A DNA stretch of 59,446 nucleotides from an uncultured Christensenellaceae bacterium. GTDB lineage: Bacteria > Bacillota > Clostridia > Christensenellales > UBA3700. Position 1 is the stretch's first letter. Each line of letters begins with the position of its first letter. The notes under the pieces were generated by a model, which was given only the letters and a program-made list of their open reading frames with translations, had not been told where the DNA came from and made no database searches. A program made the translations under genes and the position numbers. Of this stretch, positions 16,957-24,729 are shown piece after piece. The DNA lies in the NCBI GenBank assembly GCA_944380295.1, contig CALWHE010000011.1, forward strand, positions 1-59,446. The letters run 5' to 3'.

Positions 16957-16985
16957 ATTATAATGCCGCGCCGATAAAATAGCAA
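16957..16985 (-). promoter_or_regulatory. Promoter of the DUF3737 gene
   Basis: TTGCTA (16985-16980), 17-base spacer, TATAAT (16962-16957) on the minus strand. Confidence 0.7.
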
Positions 16986-17097
16986 ATACTTATTTTTTAT
17001 ACCATAACATTCCCTGCGGGTATGGCTCATCGCGTGAAGACTGCGCCTTAAAGCGGCGCGCCGTCCGATCAAATTTGCGCGGATCTAATAATATGTG

Positions 17098-17127
17098 TTG
17101 AAAACGCGCGGCGTTTTTTGCTATAAT
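17098..17127 (+). promoter_or_regulatory. Promoter of the DUF4838 gene
   Basis: TTGAAA (17098-17103), 18-base spacer, TATAAT (17122-17127), then GGGAGGAGG at 17132-17140 as ribosome binding site. Confidence 0.75.
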
Positions 17128-17146
17128 ATGCGGGAGGAGGAGCATT

Positions 17147-19171
17147 ATGAGAAAAAAACTTTTCCGTTATCTGACGGCGGCGATCTTGACCATCTGCTTT
17201 GTGCTGCCCGCGCTCTCTTCCTGCGCGGGAGGCAGAAAAAGCTCGGAAGAGATAGCCGTCCGCTCGCAAAGTTTCAATGAAGAAGAATTGATAGCCTCGC
17301 TCTCTTCTCCCAAGGCGATCGCACTTGCCGAAAACGGAGAAAGCGATTACGTCATCGTCTGCGAAGAAGAAGCCGTTGCCGCGGACGCGGAATTTTTGCG
17401 CGACGCGCTGCGGCAAATGACGGGCGCGACAAACGCCTTTGAGATATGCTCCGCCGAAAAGGTGCAAAACAAACCCTTTATTTCCCTGGGCAAAAACGCT
17501 CTCTCCTCCTTCCTTGACGTGTCCGGCGTGAAAGACGACGGCTATAAGCTGAAAACGCAAAACGGCAACATCTTTATCAGCGGCAATTACGCGTCTGACG
17601 CGGCGGTGGGCGCGGACGGCACGGCAAACGGCATCTATTGCTTTTTGGAAAACGAACTGGGCTGCATGTTCGTGCGCGACGATTATTCTTACATCCCCGC
17701 GGCGGACACGGTTTTTCTGCCCGAACTGGACAAGACGGACAACCCCGACTTTGTCTGGCGCAGGATATATCAATACGAAGTGAGCGCCGGCGATTGGAGC
17801 CGCCGCTTGAAGAGCAACGGCACGGGCGAAAAGGCGGACATAGGCAACGACGGCAACCGTTATTGGGGCACCTGGTGCCACTCTTCCTTCCACTTTGTGG
17901 ACCCGGAGCTTTACTTTGAAGACCACCCCGAATATTACGCCTTGCTGGCGGGAGAACGCAGGTGCGAAGCGTTCGGCGACATGCAGCCGCAGCTCTGCCT
18001 TTCCGCCTTTGTGACCATAGACGGCGAAACGACCGACGCTTACGAGATTATCCGCGGCAAACTGGAAGAGGACATCGCCGCCTATCCGGACGCGCTTTAT
18101 TGGGACTTTTCCATCAACGACGGCTATCACCCCTGCGAGTGCGAAAAATGCGCTGAGGCATATGAAATTTACGGCTCTCACGCAGGGCTTTTGTTGCAGC
18201 TGGTCAACGCTTTGGCACGGGACTTCCCGGACAAATACATCAGCACGCTGGCATATCAGCACATGCGCGAACTGCCGCAAAACATACATTGCGAGCCGAA
18301 CGTGAACGTGGTGATCGCGCCCATACAAACCTCCCAGCTTTACTCCTATGAGTGGGGCGAGAACGAATCTTCCGCGCAGGGTAAAAAGGTGATAGAAGAC
18401 TGGGCGCAGGTGTGCGACAACCTGTTTATTTGGGATTACACGGTCAACTTCAACCACCTGCTCCTGCCCTATCCCAATCTTGCCGTGCAAAAGGACAATC
18501 TGCAATTTTATCTGGAAAACAACGTGCGGCGCGTCTTCCACCAGGGCAGCCGCGAACAGGGCGACGAGATGGCATGCCTGCGCAGCTATATCCTGGCGCG
18601 GCAGCTGTGGGACGCGGATACGGACGTGAACGCGGTTTTGGCAAAATACGTTGCCGTGACTTACAAAGGCGCCGCCCTCTATATCGCCGAATACATAGAC
18701 CGCATGCATAAAGCGGTGCAAAGCGCAAACGATCTAGACCTCTACGACGAGCCTTCATGGCATGCGCTCGACTATCTGAGCTGCTATAATATAGGCAAAT
18801 ATCAAAAACTGATGCGCTCCGCCCTGCAAGCCGCGGCGGGCGACGAGGCGCTGACCGCGCGCGTGGAAGAGGTGGAGCTGAACGTGCTTTACGCCAAGAT
18901 GTATGAGCCTTCTTTGGACGTGACGGGCAAGCAAGAAGCGTTTGAGCGCTTTTCCGAACTTGCCGCGGAGCAAGGCATAGAGCGCATGCACGAGGTGCGC
19001 AACTTCACGGACGAATTCTTGTCCGAGATCTATCCGCAATATCTGAAAACGCAAAAGATATACCTCGCCCTTGCCATCGTCCTGCCGCTGCTGCTCATTC
19101 CCTCACTGACGGCGCTTACCGTCATGCTCGTGCTCAAAAGAAAAAAGAAAAAGGACGCGCCCCGCGTATGA
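17147..19171 (+). CDS. DUF4838-domain lipoprotein (putative alpha-glucuronidase-like hydrolase)
   Basis: A 674-residue exported protein. A lipoprotein signal ends in LSSCAGG (Cys at about 25). An N-terminal alpha/beta segment resembling glucuronidase N-domains comes next (AEFLRDALRQMTGATNAFEI; YCFLENELGCMFVRDDYSYI). The DUF4838 TIM-barrel-like core follows (GTWCHSSFHFVDPELYFEDH; FSINDGYHPCECEKCAEAY). A C-terminal membrane helix (about 635-660) with a basic tail suggests a second anchor. The family is associated with polysaccharide degradation in gut bacteria, but its substrate is not established. Methylglyoxal synthase follows after 27 bases. Confidence 0.82.
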   Translation: MRKKLFRYLTAAILTICFVLPALSSCAGGRKSSEEIAVRSQSFNEEELIASLSSPKAIALAENGESDYVIVCEEEAVAADAEFLRDALRQMTGATNAFEICSAEKVQNKPFISLGKNALSSFLDVSGVKDDGYKLKTQNGNIFISGNYASDAAVGADGTANGIYCFLENELGCMFVRDDYSYIPAADTVFLPELDKTDNPDFVWRRIYQYEVSAGDWSRRLKSNGTGEKADIGNDGNRYWGTWCHSSFHFVDPELYFEDHPEYYALLAGERRCEAFGDMQPQLCLSAFVTIDGETTDAYEIIRGKLEEDIAAYPDALYWDFSINDGYHPCECEKCAEAYEIYGSHAGLLLQLVNALARDFPDKYISTLAYQHMRELPQNIHCEPNVNVVIAPIQTSQLYSYEWGENESSAQGKKVIEDWAQVCDNLFIWDYTVNFNHLLLPYPNLAVQKDNLQFYLENNVRRVFHQGSREQGDEMACLRSYILARQLWDADTDVNAVLAKYVAVTYKGAALYIAEYIDRMHKAVQSANDLDLYDEPSWHALDYLSCYNIGKYQKLMRSALQAAAGDEALTARVEEVELNVLYAKMYEPSLDVTGKQEAFERFSELAAEQGIERMHEVRNFTDEFLSEIYPQYLKTQKIYLALAIVLPLLLIPSLTALTVMLVLKRKKKKDAPRV

Positions 19172-19198
19172 CGCGCCCGCAACTCAAAGGATAAACTT

Positions 19199-19591
19199 AT
19201 GCAAAAACAAATGACTGTGGCGCTGATAGCGCACGACAACAAAAAACACGAAATGATCCAATGGGCGCTGACCAACAAACAGGTCTTGTCACATTACAAA
19301 CTGTGCGGCACGGGCACCACCGCCAAACTGGTGGCGGACGCCACGGAACTGGAAGTAAAACGTTATCTCTCCGGTCCGCTGGGCGGCGATCAGCAGATAG
19401 GCGCCAAGGTGGCGGAAGGCAAGATAGACATGGTGATCTTTTTCTGGGATCCTCTGCAAATGCAGCCGCACGACCCGGATGTCAAAGCCCTGCTGCGCAT
19501 AGCCGCGCTTTACGACGTGCCCATCGCCACCAATAAAAAGACCGCGGACTATCTCATCGGCGCGGTGACCGGACACATTCCGGCAAAATAA
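19199..19591 (+). CDS. mgsA: Methylglyoxal synthase
   Basis: A 130-residue enzyme converting dihydroxyacetone phosphate to methylglyoxal and phosphate, a bypass of lower glycolysis when phosphate is low. MTVALIAHDNKKHEMIQWA, SGPLGGDQQIGAKVAEGKID (substrate-phosphate loop and catalytic Asp region) and FFWDPLQMQPHDPDVKALLR are family signatures, and the length is typical. It is probably co-transcribed with the DUF4838 gene 27 bases upstream. Confidence 0.96.
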   Translation: MQKQMTVALIAHDNKKHEMIQWALTNKQVLSHYKLCGTGTTAKLVADATELEVKRYLSGPLGGDQQIGAKVAEGKIDMVIFFWDPLQMQPHDPDVKALLRIAALYDVPIATNKKTADYLIGAVTGHIPAK

Positions 19592-19680
19592 GCGCTCCGC
19601 GACAAGGCGCGCCCTCTGCGCCCGACCCCGCGCGGCAGAAAAGCGGACGCATACGTTCCGATGTCCGCAGCTGTCCCGCA

Positions 19681-19709
19681 TTGACTTTTTTGCCGCGATA
19701 TTGTATGAT
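19681..19709 (+). promoter_or_regulatory. Promoter of the alpha-galactosidase gene
   Basis: TTGACT (19681-19686), 17-base spacer, TATGAT (19704-19709). Confidence 0.65.
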
Positions 19710-19764
19710 TTTAATGCGGCGGCGCCGCACGCCCGCACGGGCAATAAAATAACGGAGAAAAATT

Positions 19765-21399
19765 ATGAGAAGAAACGGCATGTGCCCCCTTTGCTATCTG
19801 AAAAAGCTCTTTTCACGCCCTTCCGACGTGACGGACGTGTTTTACGACAAAAAATACGAAAACGGCGCGGCGCTCACTCCGCCCATGGGCTGGTCCAGCT
19901 GGAACACTTTCCGCAATCAAATAGACGACAAGCTGCTGCTGGAAACGGCGCAGGCGATGAAAGATACCGGGCTTGTGGACGCGGGTTACGAATATATCAA
20001 CCTGGACGACTGCTGGCACTCTTCCATGCGCGACGAAAACGGACTTTTGCAAGGCGATCTCACCCGCTTCCCCGCCGGCATACCCGACCTGGTGGAAAAA
20101 CTGAACGCCTTGGGGCTGAAAGTGGGCATTTATTCCAGCAACGGCACCTTCACCTGCGAAGATCTGCCCGCCAGTCTGAGACACGAAAAAACGGACGCTT
20201 ACACCTTTGCCAAATGGGGCGTGGAATATTTCAAATACGACTTCTGTCACAATAAGAAGATAAGCAAATACGCGCCGCTCGTCTTTTCCATATCCCTTGC
20301 ACCCGCAGGCGGCAGGGATATCCTCACGGTGGGCTGCGAAGACGCGCTCTTGTTCGGCACGGCAAAACTCATGCCGGACAAACGCCTGCCCGGCGGCATG
20401 TATATCTCCGGCTTGGACGGCGCCAGCGGCAAGGCGGTGTTCAAAAACGTGATAGTCCCCAAGGCGGGCAGATATGTGCTGACCATCAATATTCTCAAAA
20501 AAGGTCTTTACGAAAAATTCCTCATCGCCCACATCAACGGGGAAAGCTATTGCCGCTTTGAAGTGCCCTCGCAAAAGCCCTTCAACCTCTCCGCGCGCTA
20601 TCAGGCGTTTGTGGACCTTAAAGAAGGCGGCAACACCATCAGCCTCTTCAACCCGGTGCGCACGCGCGCAGACAGCGCCATGGTGCAATATCAATATATG
20701 GGACAGGCGCTCAAAGAAGCGAGCGCGCGCGTGGCGCAGGAGCAGGGACGCGCGGAAAAGCCCATCGTCTTTTCCATCTGCGAATGGGGCATAAACAAGC
20801 CCTGGAAATGGGGCGCGAGCGCGGGCAACCTCTGGCGCACCACCATGGACATACGCCCCTGGTGGAAGTGGATGAAGATGATCTACGAGCGCAACGTCAA
20901 ACTCTATAAATATTCGCAAAAGGGCAACTGGAACGATCCGGACATGCTGGAAGTGGGCAACGGCAAACTCACGCCGCAGCAAAACCGCAGCCACTTTGCC
21001 CTGTGGTGCATGATGTGCTCCCCGCTCATTCTGGGCAACGACCTGCGCAAGATGAAAAAGGAAGTTTTGGACATCATCACCAATAAAAAGCTCATCGCCA
21101 TAGACCAAGACGAGCTGGGCGTCCCCGCCAAGCGCGTGAAAAAAGGCGGCGCGGACGTGCTTGCCCGCCCCCTCTCCGGCGGCAGATGGGCGGTGTGCTT
21201 TTTCAATAAAAGCGGCGCCAAAGAAGTGTCTTATCCCCTGGAAAAATTACAGGCGGACGGATATGTCAAACTTGCCCCCGCCCCCTCTTACGCCTATGAA
21301 GAAGTGTGGAGCGGCAAAAGCGGCAGCGTGAGCGGCAAACTCTCCGCCCACGTGGATAAAAACGATTGCAAAGTGTTTATCCTCACCCCGCAAAACTGA
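19765..21399 (+). CDS. GH27 alpha-galactosidase with an inserted beta-sandwich domain
   Basis: A 544-residue hydrolase of terminal alpha-galactosides. PPMGWSSWNTF, AGYEYINLDDCWHSS and KYDFCH (with the catalytic nucleophile Asp, about residue 156) are GH27 motifs. The acid/base Asp is expected in GNLWRTTMDI (about 360-369). Between the two lie about 150 extra residues (YISGLDGASGKAVFKNVIVP; FNLSARYQAFVDLKEGGNTI) that look like a CBM35/CBM6-type beta-sandwich set into the TIM barrel. No signal peptide is seen, so the enzyme should be intracellular and act on imported oligosaccharides. It has its own promoter and terminator. Confidence 0.9.
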   Translation: MRRNGMCPLCYLKKLFSRPSDVTDVFYDKKYENGAALTPPMGWSSWNTFRNQIDDKLLLETAQAMKDTGLVDAGYEYINLDDCWHSSMRDENGLLQGDLTRFPAGIPDLVEKLNALGLKVGIYSSNGTFTCEDLPASLRHEKTDAYTFAKWGVEYFKYDFCHNKKISKYAPLVFSISLAPAGGRDILTVGCEDALLFGTAKLMPDKRLPGGMYISGLDGASGKAVFKNVIVPKAGRYVLTINILKKGLYEKFLIAHINGESYCRFEVPSQKPFNLSARYQAFVDLKEGGNTISLFNPVRTRADSAMVQYQYMGQALKEASARVAQEQGRAEKPIVFSICEWGINKPWKWGASAGNLWRTTMDIRPWWKWMKMIYERNVKLYKYSQKGNWNDPDMLEVGNGKLTPQQNRSHFALWCMMCSPLILGNDLRKMKKEVLDIITNKKLIAIDQDELGVPAKRVKKGGADVLARPLSGGRWAVCFFNKSGAKEVSYPLEKLQADGYVKLAPAPSYAYEEVWSGKSGSVSGKLSAHVDKNDCKVFILTPQN

Positions 21400-21420
21400 C
21401 TTTTCTCCCTTCAAAACGCA

Positions 21421-21451
21421 AAACGGACGGCAAGGCGCCGTCCGTTTTTTT
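21421..21451 (+). terminator. Terminator of the alpha-galactosidase gene
   Basis: ACGGACGG and CCGTCCGT arms around a short loop, followed by seven T. Confidence 0.88.
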
Positions 21452-21467
21452 ACCCCTGCCACGGTTT

Positions 21468-22205
21468 TTAAGCGTAATTGGTCAGCGGGCGGGTATTGCC
21501 TTGGCGGGGCGTGACCTCAAAGTTTTCCAGAGTGAAATTTTCCACGTCGCGCACGTATATGCCGAACACGGGAAGATCGTAATAAGCGCTCAGAGAGTGG
21601 GAGATAAAGTAACGGTGAGATACGCGCGTGATCTCCGGATACCCGCTCATGCCCGCTTCCAAGACCTTGTCGCCGCGATATATCTTCACCTTTTCATGGC
21701 AGTCCCGATAAACGGCTTTGACGTTGCGCACAACGGCGTTTTGCACCAAGCAGCGCTCGCCCTTATACTCGCAGCCCACCACGGCGCAGCCGATGTCTAT
21801 GTTGTTTGCGTCTATGTTTTCCACCTTCACGCCGTTTATGCCGCCCATCTCCCCGTCTGCGCCGTTGTCTTTGTCCAGACGGCAGCCCAGCCAGATGAGC
21901 AGGGGCGAAGTGACGTTGTCCATAATTATGTCATGCACATAGATGTCCGAAAGGTGCGCGCCGTCTGCCGATTCCACCGCTATGCCCGCATAGCCGCCCG
22001 CGCACTCGGCGGTGAAAAAGTAACAGTTCCTCACTTCCACGCCGCGCACGTCGCCGCTCGTTTCCGTGCCTATTTTGAAGTTGTTTGCAAGGGACATTAT
22101 CTCGCAATTTTCCACCAAGATGTTCTCCGCCGCGCCGCTCTTTATGCAAACAAAAAGGGCGGTTAAGCCGACGGAACATACAAGTTTAATGCAACTTTGC
22201 GGCAA
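21468..22205 (-). pseudogene. N-terminally truncated GH28 (polygalacturonase-like) gene
   Basis: From residue 21 the protein reads as the C-terminal half of a GH28 beta-helix enzyme: CIKSGAAENILVENCEIMS, then NNFKIGTETSGDVRGVEVRN and later coils ending in ENFTLENFEVTPRQG. The upstream half, with the NTDG and DD catalytic Asp motifs, is missing. The first 19 or so residues (MPQSCIKLVCSVGLTALF) do not belong to the family. No Shine-Dalgarno or promoter is apparent. A 5' deletion left a remnant of about 225 codons; a short functional beta-helix protein is less likely. Confidence 0.72.
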
Positions 22206-22267
22206 AATAAGGCGTGTTTTTGAGCAAAAATAAATATGTCAAAATTTTGCAATTGGGCAAAAAAGTC

Positions 22268-22296
22268 TTGAAATGACGCGGACGCTATGCTATAAT
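22268..22296 (+). promoter_or_regulatory. Promoter of the ACT-domain gene
   Basis: TTGAAA (22268-22273), 17-base spacer, TATAAT (22291-22296). Confidence 0.75.
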
Positions 22297-22317
22297 AACA
22301 GCAAATAGGGTGATGAC

Positions 22318-22701
22318 ATGACAATACAAACTTTAGAAAAACCATTCAGCGTTTGCAAGCTGCCTTTTGATAAAGCCGCGGCTTGCAAGAAAAATTTCAA
22401 ATATGCTTTCTTCTCCTGCACGGACGGAGATTGCTCCCTGATCTGCCCCTCCGACGCGGTGCCGGAAGGCGTGACGGAGCGCAATGACGGCTGGCGCGCT
22501 TTGCGGGTCCAACCGCCCGTGAATATGGAGATGGTGGGCGTTTTATTGGATATGTCCAAGATATTTGCCGGCGTGGAAGTGAGCGTGCTGCCCGTGGGCA
22601 CTTACGACACCGTGTATTTCCTGCTGCGCTCGGACGGCTATATGAAAGCGTTGCAAGCCTTGACGGAAAACGGCTACAAAGTAGAAATAGCTTACCTTTG
22701 A
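22318..22701 (+). CDS. ACT-domain (ACT_7/CASTOR-type) protein
   Basis: A 127-residue protein. FFSCTDGDCSLICP, GWRALRVQPPVNMEMVGVLL and VLPVGTYDTVYFLLRSDGYM match two-ACT-fold proteins related to the aspartate-kinase C-terminus, which bind small molecules such as amino acids. No catalytic domain is attached, so a sensor or allosteric role is expected, ligand unknown. It is monocistronic, with a strong promoter and a weak GGGTG ribosome binding site, and is followed by the repeat array. Confidence 0.78.
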   Translation: MTIQTLEKPFSVCKLPFDKAAACKKNFKYAFFSCTDGDCSLICPSDAVPEGVTERNDGWRALRVQPPVNMEMVGVLLDMSKIFAGVEVSVLPVGTYDTVYFLLRSDGYMKALQALTENGYKVEIAYL

Positions 22702-22740
22702 TTTTTAGCGCCGAACAGGCGCCGTGCGGATACGCACCGG

Positions 22741-23410
22741 AGCGCGCCTTTTGCGCGCCTTTCAACAACGGGGACTTGACAATACCGCAAGAGTATTGCC
22801 TTCGTCCCCGTTGTTAAAATCCACATCAAAATCCATCGCTCCGCCACATATCCTCACGACGCCTGTCCGGCTTTTTGAGCGCCTTTCTCTCCGACCGAAG
22901 TTTTACAGATTGAAATGATGGTGCGCCTTTTGCACACCTTTGGGGAACGGGGACGTGACAATACCGCAAGAGGACAGCCTGCGTCCCCGTTGTCCAAATC
23001 CGCACACAAATCCATCACCCTCCTACGCACCCGCATAGACGCCTGTCCGGCTTTTTTGGTGCCTTTCTCTCCGATCGTATATTTAAGGATTGAAAAGATA
23101 GTGATCCTTTTGCACGCCTTTGAACAACGGGGACTTGATAATACCGCCAGAGTATTACCTTCGTCCCCGTTGTCCAAAATCGCACGCAAATCCATCACCC
23201 TCCTGCGCACCCGCATAGACGCCTGTCCGGCTTTTTTGGCGCCTTTCTCTCCGTCCGAAGTTTTACAGATTGAAATGATGGTGCGCCTTTTGCACGCCTT
23301 TGGGCAACGGGGACTTGATAATACCGCAATAGGACAGCCTTCGTTCCCGTTGTTAAAATCCACATCAAAATCCATCGCTCCGCCACATATCCTCACGGCG
23401 CCTGTCCGGG
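22741..23410. repeat. Tandem array of 180-bp repeats with nested inverted repeats
   Basis: About 3.7 units with a 180-base period; GCCTGTCCGG recurs at 22861, 23041, 23221 and 23400. Each unit holds an outer inverted repeat (CAACGGGGAC / GTCCCCGTTG, e.g. 22766-22775 and 22804-22813) around AATACCGC plus a variable octamer: GAGTATTG-like in units 1 and 3, (G/T)AGGACAG in units 2 and 4. Units 1 and 4 share one downstream segment (AAAATCCACATCAAAATCC), units 2 and 3 another (CCATCACCCTCCT). The period is a multiple of three, so long open frames run through on both strands, but differences come in blocks and not at third positions, so it is probably not coding. Confidence 0.9.
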
Positions 23411-23574
23411 CAGCGTGACGCTGCACCCTTTTTTGGCTAGTGCGGTTTATCCACTAAAGTGGACACTTCAAAATATGAGCAAAGATATTGTCTGTTTTTT
23501 AGATTTGTCCACTTTTGTGGACACCGGTAACAAAGTTACTTCAAGACATATAATGGATGCAGTGTCACGCTGCC
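23409..23574. repeat. MITE-like palindromic element of 166 bp
   Basis: Ends are inverted repeats differing at two of 20 positions: GGCAGCGTGACGCTGCACCC at the left and, read inward from the right end, GGCAGCGTGACACTGCATCC. Inside are two further palindromes built on TCCAC/GTGGA (near 23450 and 23505). No coding capacity and no clear target-site duplication. The left end alone folds into GCAGCG/CGCTGC followed by CCCTTTTTT and may act as a terminator. Confidence 0.55.
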
Positions 23575-23672
23575 GATTTTGCCGCGCTTTATCACACTTT
23601 CTTTGCCGTGTAAGTATTGCGAAGAGATAAGTTGGATAGGCGAATAAGTTGCTTCAAGGCTTGATTAGGGGT

Positions 23673-23930
23673 GGAGCGCCCCGCGCTCCCAGCCGCCACG
23701 TCCGCGATGCGCCGTGCTGTGCACGGCAGTATGAGCGGACATTTCACGTGCCCTCTCGTCGCTTGCGGTTTGAGGGCACATTTCACGTTTTTGCCTTGCA
23801 AGGCAAAAACATTTCACTTTTGCGCAGAAGATATGTTCGCTTACCGCTCACTTATATCTGCGCAAAAATTTCACGTCCGGAGCGGCACGACACACTTTCG
23901 CTCATCGCTCATTGCCGTGCCGCGCAGGAC
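23673..23930 (-). repeat. Five-hairpin GTGAAAT element, copy A
   Basis: Reading on the minus strand from 23930: hairpin H1 (23930-23875), GTGAAAT, H2 (to 23818), GTGAAAT, H3 (23810-23787, GTTTTTGCC stem), GTGAAAT, H4 (23779-23748, GTGCCCTC/GAGGGCAC), GTGAAAT, H5 (23740-23700), then a GGAGCGC/GCGCTCC hairpin (23689-23673). It begins two bases after the protease stop codon, so it would form the 3' end of that operon's mRNA. Copy B at 37159-37387 has the same order with compensatory stem changes. Confidence 0.85.
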
Positions 23931-23931
23931 A

Positions 23932-24729
23932 TCATTCTTTTTCCCACACGCTTTCCCCTGCCTGCACGCTTTCATAGTCCACGCCGCATTTGTCCAAATA
24001 CGCCGTGACCGTGTCCGAAGGGACGGCGCAGCCCAAGCCGTAAATATCCTCGGTCTGACCCACGCCGGAAGATTCGTGCTCCATGCGCGCAAAGATAACG
24101 CCTATCACCGCGCCGTTTTTATTGAGCAGCGCGCCGCCGGAATTGCCGTGGTTGATGGACGCGTCCACGATCAGGCTTTCCATCGTATACCCCGAACCGT
24201 TTTTCAAATCCACGCCCGTGGCGGAGAGCACGCCCGTGCCGATCAAAAAGCCAAGATTGGACGGGTTGCCGATAAAGAATATCTCATCGCCGGGGCAGAC
24301 GTTTTGAATATCGCCGGAAGAGGCGAATTTCATATAACTCTGATCCACCCACACTCCTACTTTGATGACGGCGATGTCTATGCTGTCGTCCGCGTGCAAA
24401 AGCTGTGCGGGGTGAGTTTCTCCGTTATAGTCTTCCACGTAAAGGCTGCCGCCGCCCGTGACGACGTGGGCGTTGGTGACGGCGTAGCCGTCTTTACCGA
24501 TATAAAACCCGCTGCCCACCACCAGCTGTGACGCGCTTTGGCGGAAAATGCGCAGCGCGGCGGGCATATTGTTCTGCGCCACCAGCGCGCCGGCGGATGC
24601 GTCCTGCAAAACCGTGACTTCTTCAACTTCCGCCTGTCTTTCGCGGAAGAGCACACAGCCCGCCAACGCCAGCCCCAGCACCGCCACAACGAGCGCCGCC
24701 ACCAAAAAAACAGTTTTTTTATTGCGCAT
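23932..24729 (-). CDS. Trypsin-like (HtrA-type) serine protease lipoprotein
   Basis: A 265-residue exported protease without a PDZ domain. A lipoprotein signal ends at LALAGC (Cys about 25). The catalytic triad is visible: His in VTNAHVVTGG (about 87), Asp in DDSIDIAVIK (about 118) and Ser in NHGNSGGALLN (about 198). It overlaps the upstream gene, a paralogue with a degenerate active site, by 11 bases. It is the last gene of a five-gene operon and is followed at once by hairpin element copy A. A role in envelope protein processing or quality control is expected. Confidence 0.9.
   Translation of the reverse strand: MRNKKTVFLVAALVVAVLGLALAGCVLFRERQAEVEEVTVLQDASAGALVAQNNMPAALRIFRQSASQLVVGSGFYIGKDGYAVTNAHVVTGGGSLYVEDYNGETHPAQLLHADDSIDIAVIKVGVWVDQSYMKFASSGDIQNVCPGDEIFFIGNPSNLGFLIGTGVLSATGVDLKNGSGYTMESLIVDASINHGNSGGALLNKNGAVIGVIFARMEHESSGVGQTEDIYGLGCAVPSDTVTAYLDKCGVDYESVQAGESVWEKE

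Noticed and set aside
22741..23410. CRISPR array
   Set aside because: The unit is 180 bases, with no short constant repeat separating unique spacers and no cas gene nearby.
22854..23426. Open frames on both strands through the 180-bp repeats (190 codons minus, 167 codons plus), with 60-residue repeats
   Set aside because: The period is a multiple of three, so frames persist by construction. There is no ribosome binding site, and substitutions occur in blocks and not at codon third positions.
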